In this document: piece after piece, positions 9,779-20,537 of the stretch
Position numbering within the stretch: position 1 is the first letter of the stretch
Layout: every line of letters begins with the position of its first letter
Assembly: GCF_002079055.1 (NCBI RefSeq)
Contig: NC_047496.1
Location: 1 to 64,000, forward strand
Reading direction: 5' to 3'
Source of the DNA: Saccharomyces paradoxus
Lineage: Eukaryota; Ascomycota; Saccharomycetes; Saccharomycetales; Saccharomycetaceae
DNA: 64,000 nucleotides
The notes under the pieces: model-generated
Seen by the model: the letters and a program-made list of their open reading frames with translations, nothing else
Told to the model about the DNA's origin: nothing
Database searches by the model: none
Program-made: the position numbers and the translations under genes

Positions 9779-11548
9779 TCATTCAGATATGTAAATTCTG
9801 CCCTCCCATGGCTTCAATGTTCTGGAAGACGCATCTACTTCCTTCTTTGGGTAGTTCCCAAACTCTAACTTAAACGACGAGTCATCGTTTGGAATCGTAA
9901 AGTCTATAGCATCAGAGCTAAAGTTCAAAGCAGCAAACAATGTTTTGTTGTCGTACTTCTTGGTGAAGTTAAATAGCTTTTTGTTGTCCAAATCAATGAA
10001 CTCAAAATCATAGCCGTACACAGTAATATCCTTGTGGGCCTTTCTAAATTTCAAGGCCTCCTTCCAGAAGTTCAAAACTGAGTTGGGGTCCTTGACTTCA
10101 TCTTCCGCGTTAATGCCTTCTCTGAAAGACTCGTTCAAGTAAAACCATGGTTTAGCACTAGGACCAGAAAATCCGGCGTTTGGCTCTTCACGTGACCATT
10201 GCATAGGTGTTCTGGCGTGATCTCTGGAGATAAGGGCAAGGGCCTCTAAAAACTTTTTCATCTCCTTCGAGTTTTCCCCATGCTCTTCCTTGATCGCATT
10301 GTAGTTGTTTCTAACTTCGACATCCTCGTATTTCTCAATAGGCCAGTTCTTGAAATTGATTGCACCCAGTTCTTGTCCTTGGTAAACGTACAGAGTACCA
10401 GTTAGTGACACTAACAATACAGATAATAGTTTACCGGAAATGACACGATTCTTTGGCGAGTCGTCACCGAATCTCGTAATCGAACGAGGTTGGTCGTGGT
10501 TTTCCAGATAAATTGTTGACCAACAGTCAGTCCCGTTAACGTATCTGAACAGTTCAGCTAACGCAACCTTCCAATCCTTCAATTCAAATGGGATCAAATT
10601 TTGACGGAACTTGGGCGAAGTTCCAACATCAGTGTGGGAAAAGTTGAACAACTCACTAAGCTCGTGTCTTGATGCACTTGTATACAACTTCTTGGTCTCA
10701 TCGGAAGCATGTTGCATTTCACCAACTGTCATAATCTCTCTACCATCCTTGACTCTGTCTCTGATAAACTTGTTCATTTCTTGGTGAAATTCGTGGATGC
10801 GTGGTCCATTCATTGTAAAAGGGTCACTAGGTTGCCACTTCGTATTGTCGTCAATCACAGGCGCATCTGGTAGGCCAGCAACTTTGGAGTACAAGCTCCC
10901 CACATCAATTCTGAAACCGTCAACACCATGGTCCAACCAGTATCCAACAGCACTTTCGTAGATTGCCTTTCTGCAGTCTTCGTTCTCCCAGTTGAGATCA
11001 GGCTGAGTGGAGCAAAACAAACGCAAGTAAAATTCTTGTGTCTTTTCATCAAATGTCCATGCAGAACCACCAAAATAAGACCTCCAATTGTTTGGAGGAA
11101 TTGGCTTGCCATTTTCATCGTAACCTTTTGGTGGCCTCCAGAAGAACCAGTCACGCTTTGGATTGGTCTTCGAGGATCTGCTCTCCTTAAACCATTCATG
11201 TTCGCTGGAGCAATGGTTGATGACCAAGTCGGTGATGAACTTCATACCAAGCTTGTGTGCCTTTTCAATCAAGGCAAAGCAGTCATCATTCGTACCATAG
11301 GTTGGCCACACCTTTTCGTAGTTGGCAATGTCGTAACCCATGTCATCTTGTGGAGAGTCGTAGAAAGGCGAGATCCAAATGGCATCGGCGCCAAGCTCTT
11401 TGATATACTCTAACTTGGAGGCAATACCTTTCATATCACCCCAGCCATCGTTGTTAGAGTCTTTGAAACTTGCGGGATAAATCTGATAGATTGTGGCCTC
11501 TTTCCACCACTTGGGTTCTGTTTCTGGATGTGCAGAAGAAATAGTCAT
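9779..11548 (-). CDS. IMA4: Oligo-1,6-glucosidase (isomaltase), IMA1-4 type
   Basis: A 589-residue glycoside hydrolase family 13 enzyme that hydrolyses alpha-1,6 (and some other) glucosidic bonds in the cytosol; it has no signal peptide. The catalytic residues are present: nucleophile Asp215 (GFRIDVGS), acid/base Glu277 (TVGEMQH) and Asp352 (ENHDQPR). Val216-Gly217-Ser218 and Gln279 are the isomaltase signature; true maltases have Thr216-Ala-Gly. Length and sequence match the IMA1-IMA4 group. The symbol IMA4 rests on position, divergent from an HXT9-like gene exactly as IMA4 is on S. cerevisiae chromosome X; sequence alone cannot separate IMA1 to IMA4. The intergenic region with HXT9 is 1 kb and carries repeated CTCCGCG motifs. 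Confidence 0.93.
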   Translation of the reverse strand: MTISSAHPETEPKWWKEATIYQIYPASFKDSNNDGWGDMKGIASKLEYIKELGADAIWISPFYDSPQDDMGYDIANYEKVWPTYGTNDDCFALIEKAHKLGMKFITDLVINHCSSEHEWFKESRSSKTNPKRDWFFWRPPKGYDENGKPIPPNNWRSYFGGSAWTFDEKTQEFYLRLFCSTQPDLNWENEDCRKAIYESAVGYWLDHGVDGFRIDVGSLYSKVAGLPDAPVIDDNTKWQPSDPFTMNGPRIHEFHQEMNKFIRDRVKDGREIMTVGEMQHASDETKKLYTSASRHELSELFNFSHTDVGTSPKFRQNLIPFELKDWKVALAELFRYVNGTDCWSTIYLENHDQPRSITRFGDDSPKNRVISGKLLSVLLVSLTGTLYVYQGQELGAINFKNWPIEKYEDVEVRNNYNAIKEEHGENSKEMKKFLEALALISRDHARTPMQWSREEPNAGFSGPSAKPWFYLNESFREGINAEDEVKDPNSVLNFWKEALKFRKAHKDITVYGYDFEFIDLDNKKLFNFTKKYDNKTLFAALNFSSDAIDFTIPNDDSSFKLEFGNYPKKEVDASSRTLKPWEGRIYISE

Positions 11549-11997
11549 TTTTTCGATTTTTTTTTTTCTTTATGAGAAAACTTTCACTTGTGTTAGTGTA
11601 TTTGGTTTGCTGAATGGAATATCTATTCTTTACTACAGCTCATTCCTCGAGTGAAGAAGTCTTCCTTACTTATATATGGTTTTTTGAGTGCCTGTTAGCA
11701 TTTTATAAAAAATTAACAAAAATAGAAAGGAACATAAGCAAACACGCGATCTGGAACCAGTGCTGTATGTAAACGAAGCTTTCAGTTTTAGGTAACGTTT
11801 GCACAACCTAGATGATATGACATGGTGCATTCTGCATTAAAGTGCCTGTCACTCGACCCGTTACGGCAGTATCATACCATCTGCAAGCAGGCCCCATTAT
11901 GTGCACTGCCTCCGCAATCTTGCGTATTCTCAGTCTCAAGACAAAGTGCGAAGCATAAACTGCCCCTGTTCAGGACCCCGCAAAAATATCATAATCA

Positions 11998-12055
11998 TTT
12001 CTCCGCGGAATTACATAAGCGTTTCTCCGCGATATTACATAATCATTTCTCCGTG
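11998..12055 (+). promoter_or_regulatory. Three TTTCTCCGCG-type repeats in the IMA/HXT9 promoter
   Basis: TTTCTCCGCG at 11998-12007 and 12022-12031, and TTTCTCCGTG at 12046-12055, each start exactly 24 bases apart and are each followed by an AATTACATAA-like segment. The regular CGCG spacing resembles sites for Zn2Cys6 activators such as the MAL activators, which read paired CGG/CGC half sites. The array is about 450 bases from the isomaltase start and 500 from the HXT start, so it may serve both. Confidence 0.6.
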
Positions 12056-12226
12056 CGAATTATAAGTGTTTTCCGCCTCTGCATACCCCTGATACTTTAC
12101 GAAACATCTTTTTCGTTTTTAGTTTTTGCACCGATTTCCCCTGAAAGTTAAAAAAAAAAAAAAGAAAGAAAAGAAGTTTCGTGAAGTGTAAACTCCAAGT
12201 GTCAAGTAATCAATTTTATCCGCGGA
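12002..12226 (+). promoter_or_regulatory. Two perfect Pdr1/Pdr3 elements upstream of HXT9
   Basis: TCCGCGGA, the perfect palindromic pleiotropic drug response element, occurs at 12002-12009 (inside the first CTCCGCG repeat) and at 12219-12226, about 325 bases before the HXT9 start. HXT9 and HXT11 are known Pdr1/Pdr3 targets in S. cerevisiae, so these elements fit the gene. Confidence 0.75.
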
Positions 12227-12551
12227 AAATCAGGCGTCGGCAATTGTAGATGAATCCGCCTCCTTCACAAATAAATGCTGACCACATGAGCAATGCATGC
12301 ACTCAGACATCTTCGTTCAAGGTGGCTGGCAGCAGTAGTTCTAGACACCTATGCTACTTAGCTTTAATAGTCAGGTTTTCTTTCTCTCTCTTTCCCCTCT
12401 AAAGCAAAGGTATATAATGTGACAGCTGTGTAACTAACTGAAGAGCACACTTGTTCTTGTTTCCTATCCTCTTTCTTTTTTCGACATGGTTTAGAATAGT
12501 AAATTATCGCACAATTTAGCTCTAAATCCTTTCACATTCTACCCAAAAATC

Positions 12552-14249
12552 ATGTCAGGTGCCAATAATACATCTGCGAATGACCTATCCGCTACTGAGT
12601 CTAATTCTAATTCAGTAGCAAGTGCACCATCTATCAAGACTGAACATGGTGACTCCAAAAACTCTCTCAACCTAGATGCGGCTGAACCACCTATTGACTT
12701 ACCCCAGAAACCTCTTTCTGCATATAGCACCGTCGCAATCCTGTGTTTAATGATCGCATTTGGCGGTTTCATCTTCGGTTGGGACACCGGTACCATCTCT
12801 GGTTTTGTTAACCTGTCTGACTTTATCAGAAGGTTTGGTCAAAAAAACGACGAGGGAACTTACTACTTGTCGAAAGTAAGAATGGGTTTGATTGTCTCAA
12901 TTTTCAACATTGGCTGCGCAATAGGTGGGATTGTCCTGTCGAAAGTCGGTGATATATATGGCCGTCGTATTGGATTGATTACAGTCACTGCCATCTACGT
13001 CGTAGGCATCCTGATCCAGATAACCTCGATAGACAAGTGGTACCAGTACTTTATTGGAAGAATTATTTCTGGCCTAGGAGTGGGAGGCATTGCTGTCCTT
13101 TCCCCAATGTTGATATCTGAAGTCGCTCCCAAACATATCAGAGGAACCCTTGTCCAGCTGTACCAGCTGATGGGTACAATGGGTATTTTTCTAGGCTACT
13201 GTACCAATTACGGTACCAAGAACTATCATAATGCCACTCAATGGAGAGTCGGCCTTGGTCTTTGCTTTGCCTGGGCCACATTCATGGTTAGTGGGATGAT
13301 GTTCGTCCCAGAATCACCACGTTACCTGATCGAGGTTGGTAAAGATGAGGAAGCCAAACGTTCGCTGTCGAAATCCAACAAAGTTTCAGTCGACGACCCT
13401 GCCTTGTTAGTCGAATATGATACCATAAAGGCAGGCATCGAGCTTGAAAAGTTGGCAGGTAACGCGTCATGGTCTGAGCTACTCTCCACTAAAACGAAAG
13501 TCTTCCAGCGTGTGCTCATGGGAGTGATGATTCAATCGCTGCAGCAATTGACGGGTGACAACTACTTCTTTTATTACGGTACGACCATTTTCAAGTCCGT
13601 CGGCTTAAAGGACTCCTTTCAGACATCGATCATTATCGGTGTGGTCAATTTTTTCTCTTCATTTATAGCAGTATACACTATTGAGAGGTTTGGACGCCGT
13701 ACGTGCCTGTTGTGGGGTGCCGCTTCTATGTTATGCTGCTTTACTGTGTTTGCCTCCGTTGGTGTAACGAAGCTGTGGCCTCAAGGAAGCAGCCACCAGG
13801 ATATTACTTCTCAAGGCGCCGGTAACTGTATGATTGTATTCACCATGTTCTTCATTTTTTCGTTCGCCACCACCTGGGCAGGCGGCTGTTATGTTATAGT
13901 GTCAGAAACGTTCCCTCTTAGAGTCAAATCAAGAGGAATGGCAATTGCAACAGCTGCAAACTGGATGTGGGGATTTTTGATTAGTTTTTTCACCCCATTT
14001 ATCACCGGTGCAATCAACTTTTATTACGGTTATGTCTTCTTAGGCTGTCTAGTCTTTTCCTACTTTTACGTCTTTTTCTTTGTCCCAGAAACAAAAGGCC
14101 TGACGCTGGAGGAGGTGAATACTATGTGGCTGGAGGGTGTCCCAGCATGGAAGTCCGCTTCATGGGTACCACCGGAGAGAAGAACAGCAGATTATGATGC
14201 CGACGCAATAGACCACGACGATAGGCCAATCTACAAGAGGTTCTTCTAA
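12552..14249 (+). CDS. HXT9: Hexose transporter family protein (HXT9/HXT11 type)
   Basis: A 565-residue sugar porter of the major facilitator superfamily with 12 predicted membrane segments in the plasma membrane. Family motifs seen: [10 protein letters not shown] in segment 1, GDIYGRRIG (loop 2-3), [12 protein letters not shown] after segment 6, [14 protein letters not shown] in segment 7, ERFGRRTCL and [11 protein letters not shown] at the end of segment 12. The N and C termini match S. cerevisiae Hxt9/Hxt11, but this protein stops at KRFF, two residues earlier. Hxt9 and Hxt11 are linked to drug sensitivity through Pdr1/Pdr3 as well as sugar or polyol uptake. Assignment to HXT9 rests on synteny (divergent isomaltase, downstream YJL218W and REE1). 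Confidence 0.92.
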   Translation: MSGANNTSANDLSATESNSNSVASAPSIKTEHGDSKNSLNLDAAEPPIDLPQKPLSAYSTVAILCLMIAFGGFIFGWDTGTISGFVNLSDFIRRFGQKNDEGTYYLSKVRMGLIVSIFNIGCAIGGIVLSKVGDIYGRRIGLITVTAIYVVGILIQITSIDKWYQYFIGRIISGLGVGGIAVLSPMLISEVAPKHIRGTLVQLYQLMGTMGIFLGYCTNYGTKNYHNATQWRVGLGLCFAWATFMVSGMMFVPESPRYLIEVGKDEEAKRSLSKSNKVSVDDPALLVEYDTIKAGIELEKLAGNASWSELLSTKTKVFQRVLMGVMIQSLQQLTGDNYFFYYGTTIFKSVGLKDSFQTSIIIGVVNFFSSFIAVYTIERFGRRTCLLWGAASMLCCFTVFASVGVTKLWPQGSSHQDITSQGAGNCMIVFTMFFIFSFATTWAGGCYVIVSETFPLRVKSRGMAIATAANWMWGFLISFFTPFITGAINFYYGYVFLGCLVFSYFYVFFFVPETKGLTLEEVNTMWLEGVPAWKSASWVPPERRTADYDADAIDHDDRPIYKRFF

Positions 14250-15036
14250 AGCTGATCCTCCGAGTCCTTAATAACTCGGAAAAAGAAAATATGACGATCT
14301 TAATTCTTTATTATATACAATGTTCACTTTTGTACGCCTTAATTTCTAATGAACATTTCTCTTATGCCTTATAGAATGAGAAATTATATGATATACATGA
14401 GCTACACGAGTTGGCAGGGTGAACAGGTTACTACAGTATCCTCCTCTCATATGAATAATTTTTAAAATGTACAAATTTTGTTACATTCAGAAGGACGGAG
14501 TGATATTTTATTCAAGAAACCAAGCTGTGAGACAGAAGAGTCCACAGTTCCGCTGTTACGGATCGAGAATTGTAGCAAGTAGCCCCAGAAACATTCATAT
14601 GACGTTGATTCAAATTAAGCTTAGTAAAACTACTCATTTACCATAAAAATATAATACCAAATCGGTGTCCTGATATCTTAATTTTCCTTCAGCTAATTAA
14701 GTAAGTCGGTGCTAATATTTTAGGCGACACTGCCACTCTATTGATATGGATTGAAATTTCTTAAATGTTCTCACAATCGGCCGTAACGCTATTTCTCCAA
14801 CGTAACCTCCTGTCATAGTGTGCCGTGCCTGTATAACTTAAAAAATTAAAGTTTTCAATGAGCCCAAAAAAAATTCACAAATAGTACGCGCTCGTAAAAT
14901 ACCCTGTGACGCTGGGCCAGGCACTATTTAGCATTACTTCAAAAAGATGCAGGTATAAAGAGGGAGATCTCATGTATTACAGCAAGAACCTAGAGAAGCA
15001 TTTTAATAAGCATAAAAACAAGGCTTCCAGAGAAAA
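14250..15036. other. Intergenic region HXT9 to the acetyltransferase gene
   Basis: About 790 bases of AT-rich DNA with the HXT9 3' region and the promoter of the following gene (a TATAAAG-like box at 14953-14959, about 80 bases before the start). No further gene or RNA is recognised. Confidence 0.5.
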
Positions 15037-15627
15037 ATGGGTGTATTAGAAAATATAGTACCTGGTGAGCTTTATGATGCGAACTATGATCCAGATCTTT
15101 TGAAAATTAGAAAAGAGACTAAAATGAAACTGTACGAATACAACACTCTTAGCCCTGCTGATGAAAATAAAAAGAGCCGGGTTATAAGAGAATTACTTGG
15201 TAGTTGCACTGATAACTTTATAATTGAACCGCCGTTTTATTGTGATTACGGTAGTAACATCTACATCGGAGACAACTTTTACGCCAATCACAATCTTGTT
15301 ATATTGGATGGGGCCAAGGTAGTCATCGGTGACAACGTATTTATTGCCCCTAATGTTGGTATTTATACGGCAGGTCATCCAATTGACGTGGAAAGACGCC
15401 TTCAGGGATTAGAGTATGCCATGCCTGTGACTATTGGAGACAACGTATGGATTGGAGGTGGTGTGTCAATAATTCCTGGAGTGAATATAGGTAAAAACTC
15501 CGTGATTGCTGCTGGTAGTGTTGTGATTCGTGACATACCAGAAAATGTAGTGGCAGCAGGTAATCCTTGTAAGGTGATAAGAAAGATCGTTGAAAAGGAT
15601 AGTACAACTACAAACTATCGAAAATGA
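15037..15627 (+). CDS. Putative hexapeptide-repeat sugar acetyltransferase (YJL218W)
   Basis: A 196-residue protein of the maltose/galactoside O-acetyltransferase (MAA/LacA, NodL) family. The N-terminal helical maltose-acetyltransferase domain (to residue ~60, with the PGELYDANYDPDL motif) is followed by hexapeptide repeats forming a left-handed beta helix (IYIGDN, VVIGDN, VTIGDNVWIGGG, VNIGKNSVIAAGSVV). The catalytic histidine lies in TAGHPID (near residue 114). It would transfer acetyl from acetyl-CoA to a sugar in the cytosol; the natural substrate is unknown. Length and sequence match S. cerevisiae YJL218W, which has no standard name. Its place amid isomaltase and hexose transporter genes suggests sugar-related chemistry. 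Confidence 0.93.
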   Translation: MGVLENIVPGELYDANYDPDLLKIRKETKMKLYEYNTLSPADENKKSRVIRELLGSCTDNFIIEPPFYCDYGSNIYIGDNFYANHNLVILDGAKVVIGDNVFIAPNVGIYTAGHPIDVERRLQGLEYAMPVTIGDNVWIGGGVSIIPGVNIGKNSVIAAGSVVIRDIPENVVAAGNPCKVIRKIVEKDSTTTNYRK

Positions 15628-16196
15628 TGGATCTGCTTTCTGGAGGAATTATCAAAAGCAAATGTTGTCTTCTATGATTATGTACCATAATTTCTTATAA
15701 GAATAAATAAGAGCTAGCTCATCTTTTGTCAGCTAAATATGTAGAGAGATAGTTGATTATTGGTATATGTTCTGGTTTAAGGTTGTTCATTCTCACCATG
15801 ATGGTGTATATTAGCTTTTTTCTGGTATAATCTATTTTTAAGGAGAAAATTATTAGTTTAAAACTTATGTAAAACTGCTCAAGTTTCAACCATATAGAAA
15901 ACGCGTGGCTAGTAGCTTTATATTCGGATTTGAGAAATTTTCGGGGAAATAAGTACCGTGCCAATCTTTCAACGCGAACTAACATGGGAGAAACTTCAAA
16001 CTGAAATTATGGCCACCTGCATGCATACATATGAAAGGTCATCAAATAGCCTCGAACAAAAAAAGGAACATTTTCGGTGGAGTTAAAAAGTGATGATCCT
16101 ATACGCACCAATTTTCCCAGGTATTTAAAATAACCTGATATTAACAAAAGTTCAAGTGACAGCTTCTCCATCAAACAAGATAAATTACCAACCACA
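15628..16196. other. Intergenic region, no gene recognised
   Basis: AT-rich DNA between the acetyltransferase gene and REE1. An open frame on the minus strand (15719-15985) has no recognisable domain and I regard it as chance. Confidence 0.5.
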
Positions 16197-16793
16197 ATGG
16201 TCGCATCTAAAAACACTGCATTGTCGCAAGGAACTTGGTTCAATAAGCCAAAATCTGTTTTTCAAGAGGCAGGAAAAGTCATTCTGGAAACAGATGAAAA
16301 AACTGATTTCTGGCGTGAAACCTTTTACGGATTTACCCGTGACAGTGGTCATTTTTTGGGAGTACAGACAGATAGTGCTTTTACTGCACAAGTCCGTATT
16401 CAGGGAAGCTACGAGAGTCTTTATGATCAGGCTGGTATCATGGTTCGTATAGATGATGGACATTGGCTCAAAGCTGGCATAGAAATTTCTGATGGGCACG
16501 CAATGCTAAGCAGTGTTTTGACAAATGGAAGATCAGATTGGTCAACAGCTATCTACGACAAAAATCCCAAGGACTTTTGGCTTCGTGTTACCGTTGAGAA
16601 GGGGGTGTTGAGGCTCCAAGTTTCTTCGGATAAAAAGACATGGCCATTAGTACGTTTGGCTCCATTCCCAGTTTCAGATCATTATTTCGTTGGTCCAATG
16701 GCATGCACACCTGAACGTGGCGGACTAAACGTCACCTTTTCAGAGTGGAGCCTTACTTCTCCTTTGGGAAAGGCTTTACATGATCTGAGCTAG
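16197..16793 (+). CDS. REE1: REE1, DUF1349-family regulator of enolase
   Basis: A 198-residue protein of the DUF1349 beta-sandwich family (concanavalin-like fold), matching S. cerevisiae Ree1 (YJL217W) in length. Motifs seen: GTWFNKP at the start, TDFWRETFYGFTRDSGHF, then the conserved YDQAGIMVRIDDGHWLKAGIE block and VGPMACTPERGGLNVTFSEW at the end. It has no signal peptide or membrane segment, so it is cytosolic. Ree1 is reported to affect ENO1 expression in galactose; its biochemical activity is unknown, and bacterial relatives occur beside sugar enzymes. In S. cerevisiae the next gene is IMA5; here about 8.7 kb of extra sequence intervenes. Confidence 0.93.
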   Translation: MVASKNTALSQGTWFNKPKSVFQEAGKVILETDEKTDFWRETFYGFTRDSGHFLGVQTDSAFTAQVRIQGSYESLYDQAGIMVRIDDGHWLKAGIEISDGHAMLSSVLTNGRSDWSTAIYDKNPKDFWLRVTVEKGVLRLQVSSDKKTWPLVRLAPFPVSDHYFVGPMACTPERGGLNVTFSEWSLTSPLGKALHDLS

Positions 16794-17146
16794 TCAACTA
16801 ATGGATAAGATTTTGTATAAACCTTTTTTTTTTTTACCAGCGATTTTTATATTGATTGTCAGTAAATAGCGAGAGTTTGTGTCAAGATCAAAGGCAGGAA
16901 CTCTACTTAAATTCTATTGTCTTTTCATACCATTAGTCTAAGAGTTCTTGTTTTCAATGTCTTTCCGTAAGCATCTTTTCAGCTAGGATGCCCGAGTGCT
17001 CGATTATGAGCTTATAATATAAAACAGCAATCTTGCTATGATTTTCAGAAATTTGGAAAGGACAAAATCATACTACGCACTTCAAAGATCGCTTTGTGTG
17101 CTTAGAAGCCCTAAACATCCAGGTGTATAGATGTCAGCGATTACTT

Positions 17147-18468
17147 CTTCAGATTTGTAAAATAGGCCTCATCGATGAATAGCCTCACGCCCTTTTCACT
17201 GAGAAGCAGTTTGGATCTAATAATACTTCACTGTCTTGCGCGAAAGGTGCAGGGGCAGCTGTATTGACTTATAGCGCCCACTAATGCATCCAATAATTCT
17301 AGCGCTTTTGTTGGTATTACAGGACCGTGAACCTCATAAGGGTTGCTTGACATGAAGAATGCATCCTTTAGCATGTCCCTAGCGATTTCAGCCGATATGT
17401 GGGCAATGGCGGTATCCGAAACAAAAGTGGTTCGTCTATCCCTTACTCGGTACACAAATTTCCAAGCTAGTGCTCTAATTCAATGCCACAAAAATGAAAT
17501 GCCTACGTATCCATAGAAGCATGGCTCTATTTCCAGTGCTGTTGTATGAAGTTCTCTCCCTATCCTTTTGAGATAGTCCTCGGTATAAGAAACCCCAATT
17601 GAGTCAGTAGCTACCGCATTAAGCATTTTTCCGGTAAGTAAATACCCGAACCATCTCTTGAAATCTTTCCAGAGAAAGTCGAGGATCAACGGTGGCCTCC
17701 CGCCGTGATGGCGATATTTTGACATCTAGACGTATTGTACAATGAAAATACACGACATAGCATCTCTATGTCATTGGAAGCAAATAAAGCAACTTTGTTT
17801 TGAGCTGCAGCCCGTTAAAGGAAAGAGACTTGAAAGTGTCCTCACTAAGCAATCCCGCTACCGTGATAAGACTGATAGCTTCACAATAAAGTCGGTAGGA
17901 AGTTCCTGTATTAGACGTCTGCATAAAGCAGCGCAGCAAACAGTAATACGTCGTGATGCCCAGTACATTGCTGTTATCGAAGACTTCAAACTCCTGGCGC
18001 GATGAGATACACTGGATAATATTTCCCACTATAAGTAACTCCCCTCTTCAAATTCTACTTCTGTTTGTGAATCGCCAAGAGTCGCTGTCGAAAGAGATGC
18101 GAAAAAGCAGTACGTGCGATAGTCGCTATAATTATCGCCCAAAAGTTTTTGGAGGTCGTCGTAGCAGAGCAAGGGCCAGATCCCGTATAGATTGTCGTTA
18201 TATAGTCACATGCATTAGTCAATCAGCTTCTTGGGTACCTTCTTAAGTGTCGCTGTGGGAGCCATGATATTGTTATCCTTCATATTCACCTGTATTTCTA
18301 CCATTCTCTCCAGGCTTCTTGCGCTAATGGGCCTAGGACCTCTCTTTCTCAATCGCATAATATATGTGGATTTCAAATGTGCTCGATGCAATGAGAACAG
18401 GGCTCTTTACGATCATATTTCACCTAGCAGATGCGGCAACGGCATCAACCCCGTTTCATTGAAGCCAT
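17147..18468 (-). pseudogene. Dead MAL activator (MALx3-type Zn2Cys6 regulator)
   Basis: Translating the minus strand in pieces gives a recognisable MAL13/MAL63-type regulator from an ATG at 18466-18468 to about 17147. It keeps part of the zinc cluster (DRKEPCSHC), the linker (LRKRGPRPISARS, then NNNIMAPTATLKKVPKKLID), a middle part (TTYYCLLRCF, TSYRLYCEA), the YTEDYLKRIGRELHTTALEIEP block and the C-terminal EIARDMLKDAFFMSSNPYEVHGP-like block in 17228-17455. Several in-frame stops and frameshifts separate these, including stops inside the zinc cluster (MKRG-stop-CRC…). No functional protein is possible. Functional relatives activate maltose permease and maltase genes. It lies on the same strand as the AGT1 gene 2 kb away, consistent with a decayed MAL-type locus. 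Confidence 0.85.
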
Positions 18469-18715
18469 ACTCTAGATCAGAGACACCTGTCGCTTATCTC
18501 TTCTTTCGCTCCAGATTATGTGACATATTGTATGGCCTAACCGCGTTTTCGGACGGCACTTGAATCCGTCACTTTAGAGATATTATCTCCTATCGACATA
18601 TACATACAAATATATACATGTATACAAGCAATGCATCTTTCTTCCAGCTTAAGATTTAGACGAAAGTCATAAAACGTACAGCTCATTACGCACAATTCTT
18701 CTTCACAAATTACTC

Positions 18716-19600
18716 ATGGCTTTTTCTAAAGATTGGTCTTTTCATAACTGTACGCCTGGTTTAAGTGCGGCTATAGTATTTATTGTTGTATTCATACTTG
18801 TCACAGCAACATTTTCCTACCAGGTATGGTATATTCCAAATTGGCTACTCAATTGTCCAAAAATCTGTTTGTGCCTGAAAAAGAACTGAACGAACCTACT
18901 AAAAAGAGAGAGAGAGAGACACAAATCTACAGTATCAAGTGGGCCTCTAACGCTCATATTCCATTATTCATTGAATGCGCTCTAGAAATCGTGGGCTTTA
19001 TCTGCAGGGCTAAGATTGCGACAAATATTAACCAGTTGGCGCATTCTTATTATATAAAACATGTATGTGCTGGTGGTACCTATTCTTTGCAGCCACGATT
19101 TATATAATTTTCGGGAGAGTCTTATTTCTGTCGGATTGCCAGTCGCTAATGCCTATATCACCTGGCTATCGTACAACATTTTTTGTCACGGTTTATGATT
19201 ATTAATGAGGTAATATTTTTTAGCATTATTTGCATTCTATTCTTGAATCGATTTGGTTCGAACAAACTCCAAACTCAAATTTTGGTATTGGTTTCTTACT
19301 GCAAGTGGTAGGTGGTGGGTTGATGGCTTCTTCTGGTGAAAGAAACACATATTCCTATATCGTGATTATTAGTCTATTCGTTCAAGTCTTTTCATCTGAT
19401 AGCAACATCATGAGTCATTAGTGGTTTCTGTATATTATTGATGCGCTACTAATGTTTTCGTGATTGTTCCATTCCGTATTGTCTCAAATTTTGGACACAT
19501 TTTTGACGTTATGATTGAATGCTGAGGCTTCAAGGAGACGCCGCAGGAGGTTAATTCTCTAAAGCAGAACTTGCATCTTTTTCTTTATGAATATAGGCAT
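18716..19600 (+). pseudogene. Dead RTM1/RTA1-family membrane protein gene
   Basis: From ATG at 18716-18718 the first codons read like the start of an RTA1-like lipid-translocating exporter (SKDWSFHNCTPGLSAAIVF, then a hydrophobic segment). Frame changes follow: one frame gives PLFIECALEIVGFICR, another IIFGRVLFL then FFVTVYD, and another FLLQVVGGGLMASSGERNTYSYIVIISLFVQV. These pieces occur in the order of RTM1/RTA1 proteins, which have seven membrane segments. At least three frameshifts or stops break it. RTM1 is a subtelomeric, strain-variable gene of brewing yeasts (molasses resistance), so its presence in a subtelomeric MAL-type block is plausible. I cannot decide between RTM1, RTA1 and PUG1 as closest relative. 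The right end is approximate. Confidence 0.7.
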
Positions 19601-20537
19601 GTGGTGATTGTGTGTTCGCTTGTTTTATTTCTTTTCCTATTCCTCCCTTCAGGATGCATGGAGCAAGTCATTAACTAGCATCTGTAGATTGATTTGCGCC
19701 CGCGCAAGTGTGTATTAATGGACTTTCTATGAATAGTACTATGTTTTGAATGCCGATTATATAGCTTTACTCTGTTTGATCAAAATTTAAGATGTTTACT
19801 CACAAGAATGTGAAATTTCTGACCACGAGGGAGTAGTGTACATGTCCGCACTTCTATCTAAAAAAATCCAATAGCTGTCCAATGAATACTATGAGTGTGG
19901 CATACCATATTATTCTTCTTTCGGTTTATATGTGTCTGCACACCTACACGCTGCACCATTGTCTTTACTGCAGGTCAAATGATAGTAAATAACGTACGCG
20001 ACGAGTAATGATTCTAGTGTCAACCTCACCGTTTGCGCGCAGTTAGTGAATATTGTCGCGAAAGTGAACTTTTCTCTTGCCAAGCGCTGATATCTACAGA
20101 AAAAAGCAGGAGAAAAGGATTATCTATATCTGGAATTTTTTGCCGCATTTGCCGCTGCCTTCATTGACTGGGCATTTCTTCAGGGTACAAGTGTCATCTT
20201 GCCATGCAAGATGGTTTCCTCAAGGTATGCACATATAGGAGCACACATGACGAGACTACAAGAAGAAATAAGATTTTGACCAAGAAGCTTCTAGAGGCTA
20301 AGAGGAATCCGGATTCTTGGATGTCGTAAATGGCGTAGCCGCTCTTGAATAAGCCCCACGATGTTATGTTCTTGTTAAATATTGTGTAAAATCAATTGAT
20401 AGCTTCAATGGATTTTTATAGGTCATAATGCGTACAAATTATTCAAAAAAAGAACGAATATATATATTCTATAAGGTAAGAGAACGCTTAAAAGCATAGA
20501 TTATTCGAAATTTTTTTTTTTTGGTAAAGGTTCCTGC
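19601..20537. other. Spacer at the 3' side of AGT1
   Basis: No intact frame and no recognised domain. A poly-T run at 20512-20522 lies just past the AGT1 stop codon and may belong to its 3' processing region. Confidence 0.5.

Noticed and set aside
10928-11413. 161-codon plus-strand frame
   Set aside because: It is antisense to the isomaltase gene, which has all catalytic residues; a shadow.
9779-11548. Calling this gene a maltase (MALx2)
   Set aside because: Val216-Gly-Ser and Gln279 are isomaltase residues; maltases have Thr216-Ala-Gly at that place.
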